NCBI GenBank assembly: GCA_015068445.1
Contig: SVKN01000006.1
Location: 1 to 51,968 of the forward strand
DNA length: 51,968 nucleotides
Direction of reading: 5' to 3'
Source: Oscillospiraceae bacterium
GTDB lineage: Bacteria > Bacillota > Clostridia > Oscillospirales > Butyricicoccaceae
The notes below the pieces were generated by a model. It was given only the letters and a program-made list of their open reading frames with translations. It was not told where the DNA came from and searched no databases. The translations under genes and the position numbers were made by a program. Below, in pieces: positions 15,207-23,863 of the stretch; positions within the stretch are counted from its first letter, which is position 1, and every line of letters starts with the position of its first letter.

Positions 15207-15581
15207 TTATTGCTGTTCCTGCTGCTGTCTGAGCTTCATCTCGCGGTAGGCGCTGATGCCGTCGGTGAAGTGGACGTACAGCTCGTCCGTGCCCTCCACG
15301 GGCACCCAGTAGGAGTCCCAGCGCACGCCCTCCATGTCGGTGGTCACGATCCGCGCCTCGCCGGTGCGCAGCGATTCCATGGCCTTGCAGCCCCGGTGCA
15401 GGGAGGGGTCGCCGGCCTGATTGCACTTGGTGCCGAGGAACCTGCCGCCGCTGTTGTGCATATACAGCTTGTTGCCGGCGACGATGGTGAACGTCCTGTC
15501 GATCAGCCGCACGGGCTCGGGGTAGTTGTCCCACATCATGTGGAACGCGCGGACATATTCGTCCAGTTTTGCCTGCTCCAT
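15207..15581 (-). CDS. Free-standing PAS-like sensor domain protein
   Basis: 124 residues that read as a single PAS-like fold: NYPEPVRLIDRTFTIVAGNK is a typical PAS opening, followed by a CNQAG...CKAMESLRTGEARIV middle and a closing strand ELYVHFTDGISAYREM. No kinase, cyclase or DNA-binding output domain is attached, so it may work by binding a partner or ligand. Cys residues at about 53 and 65 could bind a metal or be redox-active, which is inference. ATG 15581 follows GGAGG. Single-gene unit, convergent with nothing and ending at its own terminator. Confidence 0.7.
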   Translation of the reverse strand: MEQAKLDEYVRAFHMMWDNYPEPVRLIDRTFTIVAGNKLYMHNSGGRFLGTKCNQAGDPSLHRGCKAMESLRTGEARIVTTDMEGVRWDSYWVPVEGTDELYVHFTDGISAYREMKLRQQQEQQ

Positions 15582-15703
15582 AGTTAGCCTCCGATTTTAT
15601 TTGATTCAATAGGATTGTACACCCGCAAAGATGCGTTGTCAACCAAAACCGTGTTTTTTGCTTCCGGCGCGCGAAAGCCCTTCCTTTTTCGCCCGGGATT
15701 GTG

Positions 15704-15709
15704 TATAAT
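15704..15709 (+). promoter_or_regulatory. -10 element upstream of the dcyD-like operon
   Basis: TATAAT (15704-15709) 32 bases before the ATG; the -35 is poor. Confidence 0.45.
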
Positions 15710-15741
15710 AAACGCAGTATAACTGTTCGGAGGTTACTGCC

Positions 15742-16761
15742 ATGAAAATAACTGCTGACAAGATCGAGCTGATCCATCTGCCCACGCCGCTGGAATATCT
15801 GCCGACGCTGTCCGGGGAGCTGGGGATCGAGCTGTACATCAAGCGCGACGATCTGACGAGCCTCGCCATGGGCGGCAACAAGATGCGCAAGCTGGAGTAC
15901 CTGGCCGCCGACGCGGTGAAGCAGGGGGCCACGATGCTCCTGACCGTGGGCGGCGCGCAGACGAACCACGGCCGCCAGACCGCCGGCGCCGCCGCCAAGC
16001 TGGGCATGAAGTGCGTCATCGCCTGTGTGGACAACTACCCCGGCGAGATCTCCGCCAACGTGCTGCTGGACCGCATCATGGGCGCAGAGGTCGTCTTCCA
16101 GGCCCCCAACGGCCAGCCCGGCCAGCAGGACAAGCTGGTCAGGGAGCTGATCGAGAAGTACGAGAGCCAGGGGGAGAAGGTCTACTACATCCCCGTGGGC
16201 GGCTCCAACGATATCGGCATGCCCGGCTACTACGAGTGCGCCTGCGAGCTCAAGGAGCAGGCGGAAGAGCTGGGCATCGGCGACGCCACCGTCATCGCCG
16301 CCACCGGCTCCATCGGCACGTATATGGGCCTGTTCTGCGGCCTGAAGAACGAGGGCTCGACGCTCAAGCTGACGGGCATCGCCATCTCGCCCTTCGACGC
16401 GAGCAAGCAGGACCGCCTCACGGAGTATTTCGCCTCCGTCAAGAAGACCTACGGTCTCGACTGCGACGCCGATCCCTCCGAGTTCCATATCGAGACGGAT
16501 TACGTCCGCGGCGGCTATAACCTGCCCAACGAGGATGTGCGCAGGGCCATCTACCTCATGGCCCGCAAGGAGGCCATCATCCTCGATCCCTGCTACACGG
16601 GCAAGGCGTTCGCGGGCCTGCTGGACATGATCCGCGAGGGCAAGGTCAAACAGGGTGAGAAGATCATCTTCCTGCACACCGGCGGCCATCCCGGCATCAA
16701 TACGCCCCATCACCGTGTCGAGTTCGAGCGCGAGCTGATGGACGGCATCACGATCCTTTGA
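15742..16761 (+). CDS. PLP-dependent D-cysteine desulfhydrase / ACC deaminase family enzyme
   Basis: 339-residue fold-type II pyridoxal-phosphate enzyme. The PLP Lys lies in GGNKMRKLEYLAA (about residue 51), followed by VGGAQTNHGRQTAGAAAKLG, the signature of D-cysteine desulfhydrase and ACC deaminase relatives, and the phosphate-binding AATGSIGTYMGL. Members release ammonia from D-cysteine, D-amino acids or ACC; here D-cysteine desulfhydrase is the best guess. First gene of a three-gene operon with an alpha/beta hydrolase and an M20 peptidase, which suggests amino-acid or peptide scavenging. Confidence 0.82.
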   Translation: MKITADKIELIHLPTPLEYLPTLSGELGIELYIKRDDLTSLAMGGNKMRKLEYLAADAVKQGATMLLTVGGAQTNHGRQTAGAAAKLGMKCVIACVDNYPGEISANVLLDRIMGAEVVFQAPNGQPGQQDKLVRELIEKYESQGEKVYYIPVGGSNDIGMPGYYECACELKEQAEELGIGDATVIAATGSIGTYMGLFCGLKNEGSTLKLTGIAISPFDASKQDRLTEYFASVKKTYGLDCDADPSEFHIETDYVRGGYNLPNEDVRRAIYLMARKEAIILDPCYTGKAFAGLLDMIREGKVKQGEKIIFLHTGGHPGINTPHHRVEFERELMDGITIL

Positions 16762-16795
16762 TCCATCAACCACTTCCGCGATAGGAGGACGTTTT

Positions 16796-17812
16796 ATGAA
16801 CAAGAAGCTGAAAAATATCCTCGCCGTCACCGGCGCCGTCACCGCGGCGGCTGCCGCCATGTACGCGGTCAACGCGCTGGATGAGAAGCGCGACCGCCGC
16901 CGCTACCTGCAGTCGGGCCGCATGGTGGAGGTCCGCGGCCGCCGCATGCACGTGTACACCTGCGGCGCGGGCAGCAACACCCTCGTGCTGCTGACCGGGC
17001 AGGGCACGCCCACGCCGTCCATCGACTTCCGCCCGCTGATCGAGCGGCTGCAGGACAAGTACCGCATCGCCGTGCCCGAGCCCTTCGGCTACGGTTATTC
17101 CGACAAGACCGGCGAGCCCCGCACCGTCAAAAACGTGGTGGACGAGCTGCGCGAAGGCCTTCGCAAGGCCGGCGTCCTGCCTCCTTACGTGCTGACGGGC
17201 CACGCCCAGGGCGGCGTGCTGACCCTCTACTGGGCCGCCCATTATCCCCGCGAGGTCGCGGCCGTCGTGGGCCTCGACACGACACTGCCCGCCCAGGAGC
17301 AGGAGAACGGCGTCACCCCCGCCGCGGGCCTGCTGATGAAGGCGATGAACGCGCTGGCCAAGGTCACGCCGCTGCGCTTCCTGATCAAGGCCGGCATCAT
17401 GGACAAGCGCCTGGCGCCCTTCACGGGCGGTCAGAGCGACGTCCTGCCCATCCTGCGCTCCCATCTGGCGTCCGCCCGCGCGTCCAACTGCGCGGTCAAC
17501 GAGCTGACCGCCGCCGCATCCAACTGCGCCGAGGTGGCCGGGCTCAACTACCCCGTGTCCTGCCCGGTGCTGATGCTGGTGTCCGGCGAGACCTGCGACG
17601 CCCTGCAGAAGAACCCCGCCACCGCTGTGGACTGGCTGGGCGAGCACGAGAAGATCGCCATGCACGCCCCCAAGGGCAAGTGCTCCGTGCTGGAGGGCGG
17701 TCACTATCTGCACCACACGGCCTCGGAGGCCATCGCCGCCGAGATCCTCGATTTCGTGCCGCCCGAGGAGCCCCAGACTCCGAAGCTGCGCAAGCTGTTC
17801 ATCCGTCACTGA
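16796..17812 (+). CDS. Alpha/beta-hydrolase fold protein with altered nucleophile motif
   Basis: 338 residues with an N-terminal membrane anchor or signal (ILAVTGAVTAAAAAMYAV) and an alpha/beta-hydrolase domain from about residue 42. The nucleophile elbow, normally G-H-S-x-G, reads LTGHAQGG, so the catalytic Ser is Ala137. The predicted acid region (LVSGETCDAL) and the His (EGGHYLHH) are present, as is the oxyanion-side strand VLLTGQGTP. Either it is catalytically dead or uses a different nucleophile. ATG 16796 follows AGGAGG, 34 bases after the desulfhydrase-like gene. Confidence 0.82.
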   Translation: MNKKLKNILAVTGAVTAAAAAMYAVNALDEKRDRRRYLQSGRMVEVRGRRMHVYTCGAGSNTLVLLTGQGTPTPSIDFRPLIERLQDKYRIAVPEPFGYGYSDKTGEPRTVKNVVDELREGLRKAGVLPPYVLTGHAQGGVLTLYWAAHYPREVAAVVGLDTTLPAQEQENGVTPAAGLLMKAMNALAKVTPLRFLIKAGIMDKRLAPFTGGQSDVLPILRSHLASARASNCAVNELTAAASNCAEVAGLNYPVSCPVLMLVSGETCDALQKNPATAVDWLGEHEKIAMHAPKGKCSVLEGGHYLHHTASEAIAAEILDFVPPEEPQTPKLRKLFIRH

Positions 17813-17848
17813 TCCCCGCGTAATCATTATAGAAAAGAGGAACCGGAT

Positions 17849-18982
17849 ATGGAAAGGATCCTGAGCGATTTTCTTGAAATGGCGACCACCGACGCCATTT
17901 CCTTCGACGAGCGCAAGGTGGCCGATATCGTCAAGGCCAAGCTCACCGAGCTTGGCTGCCCGGAGTTTTATGAGGACGACACGGGCGCGAAGATCGGCGG
18001 CAACACGGGCAATATCTTCGCCCGCTTCCCCGGCACGCTGCCGGGCAGCATCCTCTTCTCGGCCCATATGGACCGCATGCCCAAGGGCTTCGGCATCGAG
18101 CCCATGATTGAGAACGGCGTCGTCTCCACCAAGGGCGACACGATCCTCGCCGCCGACGACCTGCTGGGCGTGGCCGCCATCCTGGACGGCGTCCGCCGGC
18201 TGCAGGCTTCCGGCGCGCCCCACTGCACCATCGAGATCCTGTTCACCGTCAGTGAGGAGAAGGGCCTGCTGGGCAGCCTCCACTTCGATTACAAGGACGT
18301 GCAGAGCAAGATCGCCTACGCCCTCGACTCGCCCGGCTTCATCGGCCGCGTGCTGATCGCCGCGCCCTACTCGGCGAAGCTCCAGTGCGAGGTCTTCGGC
18401 AAGGCGGCTCACGCCGGCTCCGAGCCTGAGAAGGGCAAGAGCGCGGCCGTCGGCGCGGCGAAGATCCTCGCCACCATCCGCGAGGGCCGTCTGGCGCCCG
18501 ACTCCACCTCCAACTTCCCTATCGTCCGTGCAGGCGGCGACGCCACCAACGCCGTGTGCGACTACTGCCTGATCAAGGGCGAGGCCCGCAGCCTCGTGAA
18601 GGAGAAGCTGGAGGAGTACGTCGCCTACTTCGAGGACCACTGCAAAAAGGAGGCCGAGGCCTTCGGCTGCACGGTCAGGACCGAGGCGACCTTCGGCTCT
18701 CCCGGCTTCAGTGTCCCCGCGGACGGCGCGGCCGTGCGCCTGATGGCCGACGTCTTCCAGCAGATGGGCGTCACCATGAAGGCCGAGCCCAGCGGCGGCG
18801 GCATGGACGCCAACCGCTACAACTACAACGGCCTGCAGTCCGTGGGCCTGGCCACCGGCTACTTCGACAACCACACCACCAACGAGCACGTCGTCCTCGA
18901 CAGCTTCCTCCGCTCCGGCGAGATGGTCGAGAAGATCGTCCTCACCTACGGCGCGGACCTGGCGAAGTACGAAGTGAAATAG
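17849..18982 (+). CDS. M20 peptidase (PepT-like)
   Basis: 377-residue zinc aminopeptidase-type protein related to peptidase T and YqjE. Metal-binding and catalytic signatures are ILFSAHMDRM (His and catalytic Asp), ILAADDLLGVAA (bridging Asp), TVSEEKGLLGS (Glu pair), YALDSPG (Asp) and TTNEHV (last His). The lid domain holds FGKAAHAGSEPEKGKSA. Predicted to remove N-terminal residues from short peptides in the cytoplasm. ATG 17849 follows AAAGAGGAA; third gene of the operon beginning at 15742. Confidence 0.9.
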   Translation: MERILSDFLEMATTDAISFDERKVADIVKAKLTELGCPEFYEDDTGAKIGGNTGNIFARFPGTLPGSILFSAHMDRMPKGFGIEPMIENGVVSTKGDTILAADDLLGVAAILDGVRRLQASGAPHCTIEILFTVSEEKGLLGSLHFDYKDVQSKIAYALDSPGFIGRVLIAAPYSAKLQCEVFGKAAHAGSEPEKGKSAAVGAAKILATIREGRLAPDSTSNFPIVRAGGDATNAVCDYCLIKGEARSLVKEKLEEYVAYFEDHCKKEAEAFGCTVRTEATFGSPGFSVPADGAAVRLMADVFQQMGVTMKAEPSGGGMDANRYNYNGLQSVGLATGYFDNHTTNEHVVLDSFLRSGEMVEKIVLTYGADLAKYEVK

Positions 18983-18997
18983 CAAGCCCTTTTCAAA

Positions 18998-19139
18998 GAG
19001 GCTGCTGCAAACCGGGAATATCAGAACGATTCCATGTAAAAGTGATGGGGAACTGCGAATCAGGCAGCTCCCCATCACTTTTTTAAAGGCTTATTTTTGG
19101 CGATCCGGGTCAAAAAAGACGTATTTTGCAGCAGACCCC
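18998..19139. repeat. MITE-like element with 14-base imperfect terminal inverted repeats
   Basis: The stretch 18983-19349 has no gene. Within it, 18998-19011 (GAGGCTGCTGCAAA) and the complement of 19126-19139 (GGGTCTGCTGCAAA, read inward within a base or two) match at about 12 of 14 positions, bounding roughly 140 bases that contain a long hairpin (19037-19084). No target-site duplication and no transposase are visible. Confidence 0.4.
19037..19084 (+). terminator. Long terminator hairpin after the PepT-like operon
   Basis: AAAAGTGATGGGGA / TCCCCATCACTTTT arms, inner CTGC/GCAG pairs, then TTTTTT. Symmetric enough to work both ways. Confidence 0.8.
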
Positions 19140-19303
19140 GCGCTTTCCGCCGTGCCTTTTGCGGAATGTAAAATGCTATTCCCAGGAAACGCTGCGCTGC
19201 AGCGTTTTCAGAGCGGCAGCTTATCTGATTCGAGGAGGGTCATACCCCTTGGGCTTCCCCGCTGCTCTGTTTACCGGGTCACTGAGTGCTTTGTCTGCGA
19301 TCT

Positions 19304-19328
19304 GGGGGCCGGTCCGAAGACCGGCCCC
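19304..19328. other. GC hairpin downstream of the large secreted protein gene
   Basis: GGGGCCGGTC / GACCGGCCCC around CGAA, 21 bases past the stop of the leftward gene. No T run follows on the minus strand, so a terminator role is uncertain. Confidence 0.45.
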
Positions 19329-19349
19329 ATGTGCGTGTCTCAGTATTGT

Positions 19350-22300
19350 TTAATTGCTCTTCCAGGGGGCGGCGAGAGGCTCCAGCCCGCTGCCGTCCAG
19401 AAGGAACACCGCGTAGGAGTCGCCCGCTTTCAGCCCGGAGAGCGTCGCTTTGTTCGTGCCCACCGCGAGGTCTGCCGTAATGAGCTTCGCATCGACGAGG
19501 CGTCCCGCCGTGTCGTAGGCTGCGGCCGCGATCCATGCGCCCGCCTTGGCCTCCCTCGCCTCTACGGTGACAGTCACCTCACCGTCCGCCGCAGCAGCGC
19601 TCACCGCATATTTCAGGCTCACCGTCACGATGCAGGAGGCAGTCGCTTCGGCATAGTCCGTCGTTTCGGCGGCTCTGGCGGTGATGGCCGCGGTGCCCAC
19701 GCCCACGATGTGGACCTTGCCCGTATCGTCGATGGTCACGACACCGGTGTCCCCGGATTCATAGGTGACGGTGCTGCCGCTCACTGCGCCGGTGGCGGCA
19801 AGGGAGAAGTCCGCGTCCCCATAGGTCTTGCTCACGGCGGTCTGGGGCAGCCGGAAATCGCGCTGCTCCGCCTTTTCGATGTTCACCGTTACGCCGGAGG
19901 GCTGCTCTGTCAGCGTGTAGTTTGCCGCGTCCGTGCCGCCCAGCTTCACGCCGGTGACGGTGACAGTCTTATTCATGCCTGACGTATCGTCCGCCATAGT
20001 GCCCTTGGCGGCGCTGAGGTCGATGGTTACCGTATCGCCGGAGAAGACGCCGGAGATCCAGCCCGCCTCCAGCGTGACCTCCTTGTTCCCGGCCGCATAG
20101 GCCCGGTCGGCGGCGGTGACGGCGGCGATGACCTCCGCCGGGGTGATGGTCCAGCTCACGCTCTTATCCTCAGTGGTGAGGTCGGACCAGATGTGCCCCT
20201 CCTTCAGACTCAGCACGGCGGTGTAGCTCCCCACCGCCTTGGCGCTGCCGCCGGATCTGACGGTGTAGGCGGAGGTATCGGCATAGGCCGTCTGGTCGGC
20301 GCCGTTATAGACGCGGCTCACGTTTGCGGGGACCTCGTCCTGGAAAAGCGCCTCAAAATGGGCCGCCAGTTCATGGTCAACGATGGCCTCCACAGTAATG
20401 GTCGCGTCAGTGCCCACCTGTTTTCCGTTATCCGTCCAATGCTTGAACCGATAACCCGGGTTTGCCGTGGCAGTGACGGTGACCGAAGTGCCTTTTGCCA
20501 GATTGGCGCTTGCCCCTTCAAAGGCGGTCGAGCTGACGGCGCCGCCTTCAGCGGGGTCCGCCGCGATGGTCACTTTGTAAGAGGTACGCGTAAAGACCGC
20601 AGTCACGGCCTCGGTTTTTTCTGCCGTAAAGGAATACGGGTTGTCTGTGCTCCGGGCGCCGCCCCGTTCCCAGTGGTCGAAGGCATAAGTATCGTTCGGG
20701 GATGCCATCAGGGTGACAGTTTCCCCGGAGTCATACTCGCCGACGCCCGTCACCGTTCCGCCGTTTTCCGGGCTCGCTTCCGCAGTGATGACGTATTTCG
20801 GCGTCACGGTGAAGGTGACGGTGGCGGTCACCGGCGCTGCAAGGCCGGGCTGGCAGCGCTCCGCCATCGTGACGGTGGCGGTGTAGGTACCGGCGCTGAG
20901 GTCATTCTTCGGGTAGACGATATAATAGTTTGAATTGGTCTGGCCCGGAGCGATGGAGGCAGTACCGCTTTGGTAAGTGCGGCCCACTCTGAAATACTGG
21001 CTGCCCGTTTCATCCAGCGTAAAACCGTAAGGATACAGGGTGCATTCTCCCGTGTTTTCCACCTTGAGCTCGCCCTTGATCATGAAATTCGAAAAAGTAC
21101 CGGAAGTTGTATATACTGTATACCCCTCGCTGTAGGTGCCGAGGTCGATATCCGCCATCTGAGCGGAAGCCGCAAGCGATGCAGGAACAAAGCGGGCGGA
21201 GTAGCTGACATTGGAGCTGCTCACAGTAAAGTTGACGGAGGTCTCGCCCGGGTTGCCAACATGCCGGCCGCCGGGCCCGATCCAGTAGGCGAGGCGGTAG
21301 CCGTCATCCGGGATGGCGGTGATGGTGACTTGCGTCCCTTTTTCATAATACACGCTGTCCGTCTCGGCCGTCGGCGTTCTGTCACCGATCTGTACCTTGC
21401 CGCCAGTATAGCTCACATAACTTCTGTCTATCGATGCGCTGACCTGATACTCATACTGTTCAAACACTGCATTGATGGTCTTGCTTTCCTCGGCGGTAAA
21501 GGTATAGGGATTCTCGGTGGCGCCGTCGCTCCACCGGACGAACTTGAAGTGCTCGCTGGGGGCGGCGGTGAGGGTGACGGTATCTCCCTTTTTGTACCGG
21601 CCCGCCCCTGTGACCGTGCCGCCATTCGTGGGGGAGGCGTTCGAGGTAATGATTGGATCATCCGTCACTTCAAAGGTGACCTTGGCGGTCACCGGCGCTG
21701 CAAGGCCGGGCTGGCAGCGCTCCACAAAGGTGACCGTGGCAGTGTATTTCCCGACCCCAAGGCCATGTTTGGGATAGACCACCCAATACCAGCTGTTGCT
21801 TTGCCCTGTCTGGAGAGGCCCGGAAGTAGTCCCAGAGTAGGTCCGACCCAGGCCGAAATAGTTGCTTCCTTCCTCGTCCAGGGTAAATCCGTAAGGCACC
21901 AGGGGAGCTTCGCCGGTGTTTTTTACTGTGAGACTGCCGCTGATGTCGTATTGGGTCCCGTAACTCAATGCTCTGTAGGCTGTAAATCCCTCGTTGGCAA
22001 AGCCCAGATCGATGTCCGCCATCTCCGCGGATGCGGTTTTGGAGGTGGAGACGAAATAGGCGGTGTAGCCGTTGTCGGCGTAGGATACGGTAATGGTGCG
22101 TGTGGTCTCGCCCGGCTCGCCGTAATACCAGCCGCCGGGGCCGAGCCAGTAGGCAAACCGGTAGCCATCATACGGGATGGCGGTGATGGTCACCTGTGTA
22201 CCCTTTTCAACATAGATGCTGTCCGATTCCGCGGTGGGCGTCCTGTCATTGATCTGCACCTTGCCGTGCGCTACGGAATCGTAGATGGATTCCCCGCCCG

Positions 22301-22412
22301 CTCTCACTGTGACTGCGTACACATCCTCCTCCGCCGAAGCCGTAAGGGGCGGCAGCATGGAAAACATCAGTGCCAGGGCCAGGAACAGGGCCGTGATCTT
22401 TCTGCGCTTCAC
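19350..22412 (-). CDS. Large secreted repeat protein (bacterial Ig-like / InlB-type repeats)
   Basis: 1020-residue exported protein. GTG at 22412 follows AAGGAGGTAAACCC and opens a signal peptide (KRRKITALFLALALMFSM, cleavage near ASA/EED). It contains two long copies of a module of 287 residues, each with IGDRTPTAE-like, GTQVTITAIP and CQPGLAAPVTA segments, interleaved with InlB/Flg_new-type repeats (ASPTNGGTVTG, ASPENGGTVTG, ADPAEGGAVSS), then MBG/YDG-like and Big-2-like beta domains. No LPxTG motif or SLH domain is visible at the C-terminus (ends APWKSN), so it may be released or bound non-covalently. Probably an adhesin or surface structural protein. Confidence 0.85.
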   Translation of the reverse strand: MKRRKITALFLALALMFSMLPPLTASAEEDVYAVTVRAGGESIYDSVAHGKVQINDRTPTAESDSIYVEKGTQVTITAIPYDGYRFAYWLGPGGWYYGEPGETTRTITVSYADNGYTAYFVSTSKTASAEMADIDLGFANEGFTAYRALSYGTQYDISGSLTVKNTGEAPLVPYGFTLDEEGSNYFGLGRTYSGTTSGPLQTGQSNSWYWVVYPKHGLGVGKYTATVTFVERCQPGLAAPVTAKVTFEVTDDPIITSNASPTNGGTVTGAGRYKKGDTVTLTAAPSEHFKFVRWSDGATENPYTFTAEESKTINAVFEQYEYQVSASIDRSYVSYTGGKVQIGDRTPTAETDSVYYEKGTQVTITAIPDDGYRLAYWIGPGGRHVGNPGETSVNFTVSSSNVSYSARFVPASLAASAQMADIDLGTYSEGYTVYTTSGTFSNFMIKGELKVENTGECTLYPYGFTLDETGSQYFRVGRTYQSGTASIAPGQTNSNYYIVYPKNDLSAGTYTATVTMAERCQPGLAAPVTATVTFTVTPKYVITAEASPENGGTVTGVGEYDSGETVTLMASPNDTYAFDHWERGGARSTDNPYSFTAEKTEAVTAVFTRTSYKVTIAADPAEGGAVSSTAFEGASANLAKGTSVTVTATANPGYRFKHWTDNGKQVGTDATITVEAIVDHELAAHFEALFQDEVPANVSRVYNGADQTAYADTSAYTVRSGGSAKAVGSYTAVLSLKEGHIWSDLTTEDKSVSWTITPAEVIAAVTAADRAYAAGNKEVTLEAGWISGVFSGDTVTIDLSAAKGTMADDTSGMNKTVTVTGVKLGGTDAANYTLTEQPSGVTVNIEKAEQRDFRLPQTAVSKTYGDADFSLAATGAVSGSTVTYESGDTGVVTIDDTGKVHIVGVGTAAITARAAETTDYAEATASCIVTVSLKYAVSAAAADGEVTVTVEAREAKAGAWIAAAAYDTAGRLVDAKLITADLAVGTNKATLSGLKAGDSYAVFLLDGSGLEPLAAPWKSN

Positions 22413-22448
22413 GGGTTTACCTCCTTTTCGGATCAATACTTCTATTTC

Positions 22449-22477
22449 AAAATAGCACTTTACCCGTGTTAATACAA
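22449..22477 (-). promoter_or_regulatory. Candidate promoter of the large secreted protein
   Basis: Minus-strand TTGTAT (22472-22477), 17-base spacer, TATTTT (22449-22454). Confidence 0.45.
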
Positions 22478-22637
22478 GAGGGAACAGGAGCAGATGGCTG
22501 GTCTTGCCTCCCATGCGGAGCGGAGGAGGTGTGACCGGTCCTCAGACCGGTTGACGGAGGGGACGTTTTTGTCGCTTTTTCACAGAAAAGCGCTGAAACC
22601 CTGTGCAGTTTCACGAGTAGGCGCGGCGGGCGGAGGA

Positions 22638-22646
22638 TGGTATAAT
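22638..22646 (+). promoter_or_regulatory. Extended -10 promoter of the AbrB-type membrane protein
   Basis: TGG-TATAAT (TATAAT at 22641-22646); no clear -35. Confidence 0.5.
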
Positions 22647-22686
22647 ATGTTTACTGTGATTTTCTATGATGGGGAAGTGGGTTTTT

Positions 22687-23733
22687 ATGCACTGGTTCAT
22701 CCTCATGCTCGTCTGCGCCGTCATCGGCGGCCTGATCGGCCTCAAGCTCAAGCTGCCCGCCGGAGCCATGGTCGGCGCCATGATCGGCGTGGCGATCTTC
22801 ACCGTCGTCACCGATCAGCAGGTGACGCCCAAGTGGTTCAAGGTGGCGGCGCAGATGGTCTCCGGCGGCTACATCGGCACCACCATGACCCGGGAGGGCC
22901 TGGCGCAGATGAAGCGGCTGGCCAAGGCGGCGGCCGTGCTGCTGGCCGGGATGCTGACGGTCAACCTGCTGGCCGGCACCGTGCTGTACCTGACCTCGCC
23001 TCTGGACCTGTGCACCGCCCTGTTCGCCACGGCCCCCGGCGGCCTCACCGATATGACGATCATCAGCGACGACATGGGCGCCGATTCGCCCGTGGTCAGC
23101 GTCTTTCAGGTGTGCCGCATGTCGGCGGCCATCCTGCTGTTCCCGCAGATCATCCCCCGCATCGGCAAGGTGAAGCCCGTGGGGGAGAAGACCGCCAAAA
23201 AGAAAAAGGCCAAGGGACCCATGACGAAGGAGCAGTACGTCAACCTCTTCAAGACGCTCCTCGTGGCCTTCGTCTCCGGCCTGCTGGGGTACCTGTCGGG
23301 CATCTCCGGCGGTACGATGATCTTCTCGGTCATCGGCGTCGCCTTCACGAAGATCAGGTTCAACGTGGGCTACATCCCGCTGAACGTCAAGCGCGGGGCG
23401 CAGATGCTGTCCGGCGCGTTCGTCGGCGCGAAGATCACCATCGCCACGGTGCGGATGATCATCAGCATGTGGTACAACGTGCTGCTGATGCTCGTCATCC
23501 TCGTGCCCGCCTGCCTGTGCGTCGGCTGGCTGCTGCTGCACAAGCTGATGAAGATCGACCTGGTGGCGTCGCTGTTCTGCGCCGCCCCCGCAGGCGTCTC
23601 CGATATGGCGCTGATCGCCAGTGATCTGGGCGTCGAGGGCCCGGAGGTGGCCGTGCTGCAGATCATCCGCATGCTGGGCGTCATCGCCTTCTTCCCCACG
23701 GTCTTCAAGGTGATCCTGTCGTTCGTTGGGTAA
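22687..23733 (+). CDS. AbrB-duplication membrane protein (AbrB/YdfS-like family)
   Basis: 348-residue polytopic membrane protein of the family named AbrB in Proteobacteria, unrelated to the DNA-binding AbrB at 4562. Two repeated halves are clear: each holds a GAMVGA/GAFVGAKI stretch and a cytoplasmic-side motif (FATAPGGLTDM and FCAAPAGVSDM), separated by a Lys-rich linker (GEKTAKKKKAKG). About nine to eleven helices are expected. Proposed as a regulator or transporter in other bacteria; function is not established. The start is uncertain: ATG 22666 has no ribosome-binding site, whereas ATG 22687 follows GGGGAAGTGGG. Confidence 0.82.
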   Translation: MHWFILMLVCAVIGGLIGLKLKLPAGAMVGAMIGVAIFTVVTDQQVTPKWFKVAAQMVSGGYIGTTMTREGLAQMKRLAKAAAVLLAGMLTVNLLAGTVLYLTSPLDLCTALFATAPGGLTDMTIISDDMGADSPVVSVFQVCRMSAAILLFPQIIPRIGKVKPVGEKTAKKKKAKGPMTKEQYVNLFKTLLVAFVSGLLGYLSGISGGTMIFSVIGVAFTKIRFNVGYIPLNVKRGAQMLSGAFVGAKITIATVRMIISMWYNVLLMLVILVPACLCVGWLLLHKLMKIDLVASLFCAAPAGVSDMALIASDLGVEGPEVAVLQIIRMLGVIAFFPTVFKVILSFVG

Positions 23734-23746
23734 AAAACCGAACTTC

Positions 23747-23773
23747 AGCCCCGCCTGATGGCGGGGCTTTTTT
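23747..23773 (+). terminator. Terminator of the AbrB-type membrane protein gene
   Basis: AGCCCCGCC / GGCGGGGCT 9-bp stem, TGAT loop, six T. Confidence 0.88.
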
Positions 23774-23795
23774 CGTCCGGCGAACAGCGTCAATC

Positions 23796-23824
23796 TTGCG
23801 GGCGCGGTGAGGGTATGGTATAAT
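23796..23824 (+). promoter_or_regulatory. Promoter of the yhfC-fhs-fchA-folD cluster
   Basis: TTGCGG (23796-23801), 17-base spacer, TGG-TATAAT (-10 at 23819-23824). Confidence 0.6.
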
Positions 23825-23863
23825 AGCTTTGATTATGATCCTGTTGAAAACGGAGGGTCCGTT

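Noticed and set aside
20800..21760. Direct repeats suggesting a mobile element
   Set aside because: They are in-frame protein module repeats of the secreted protein; no transposase or terminal repeats.
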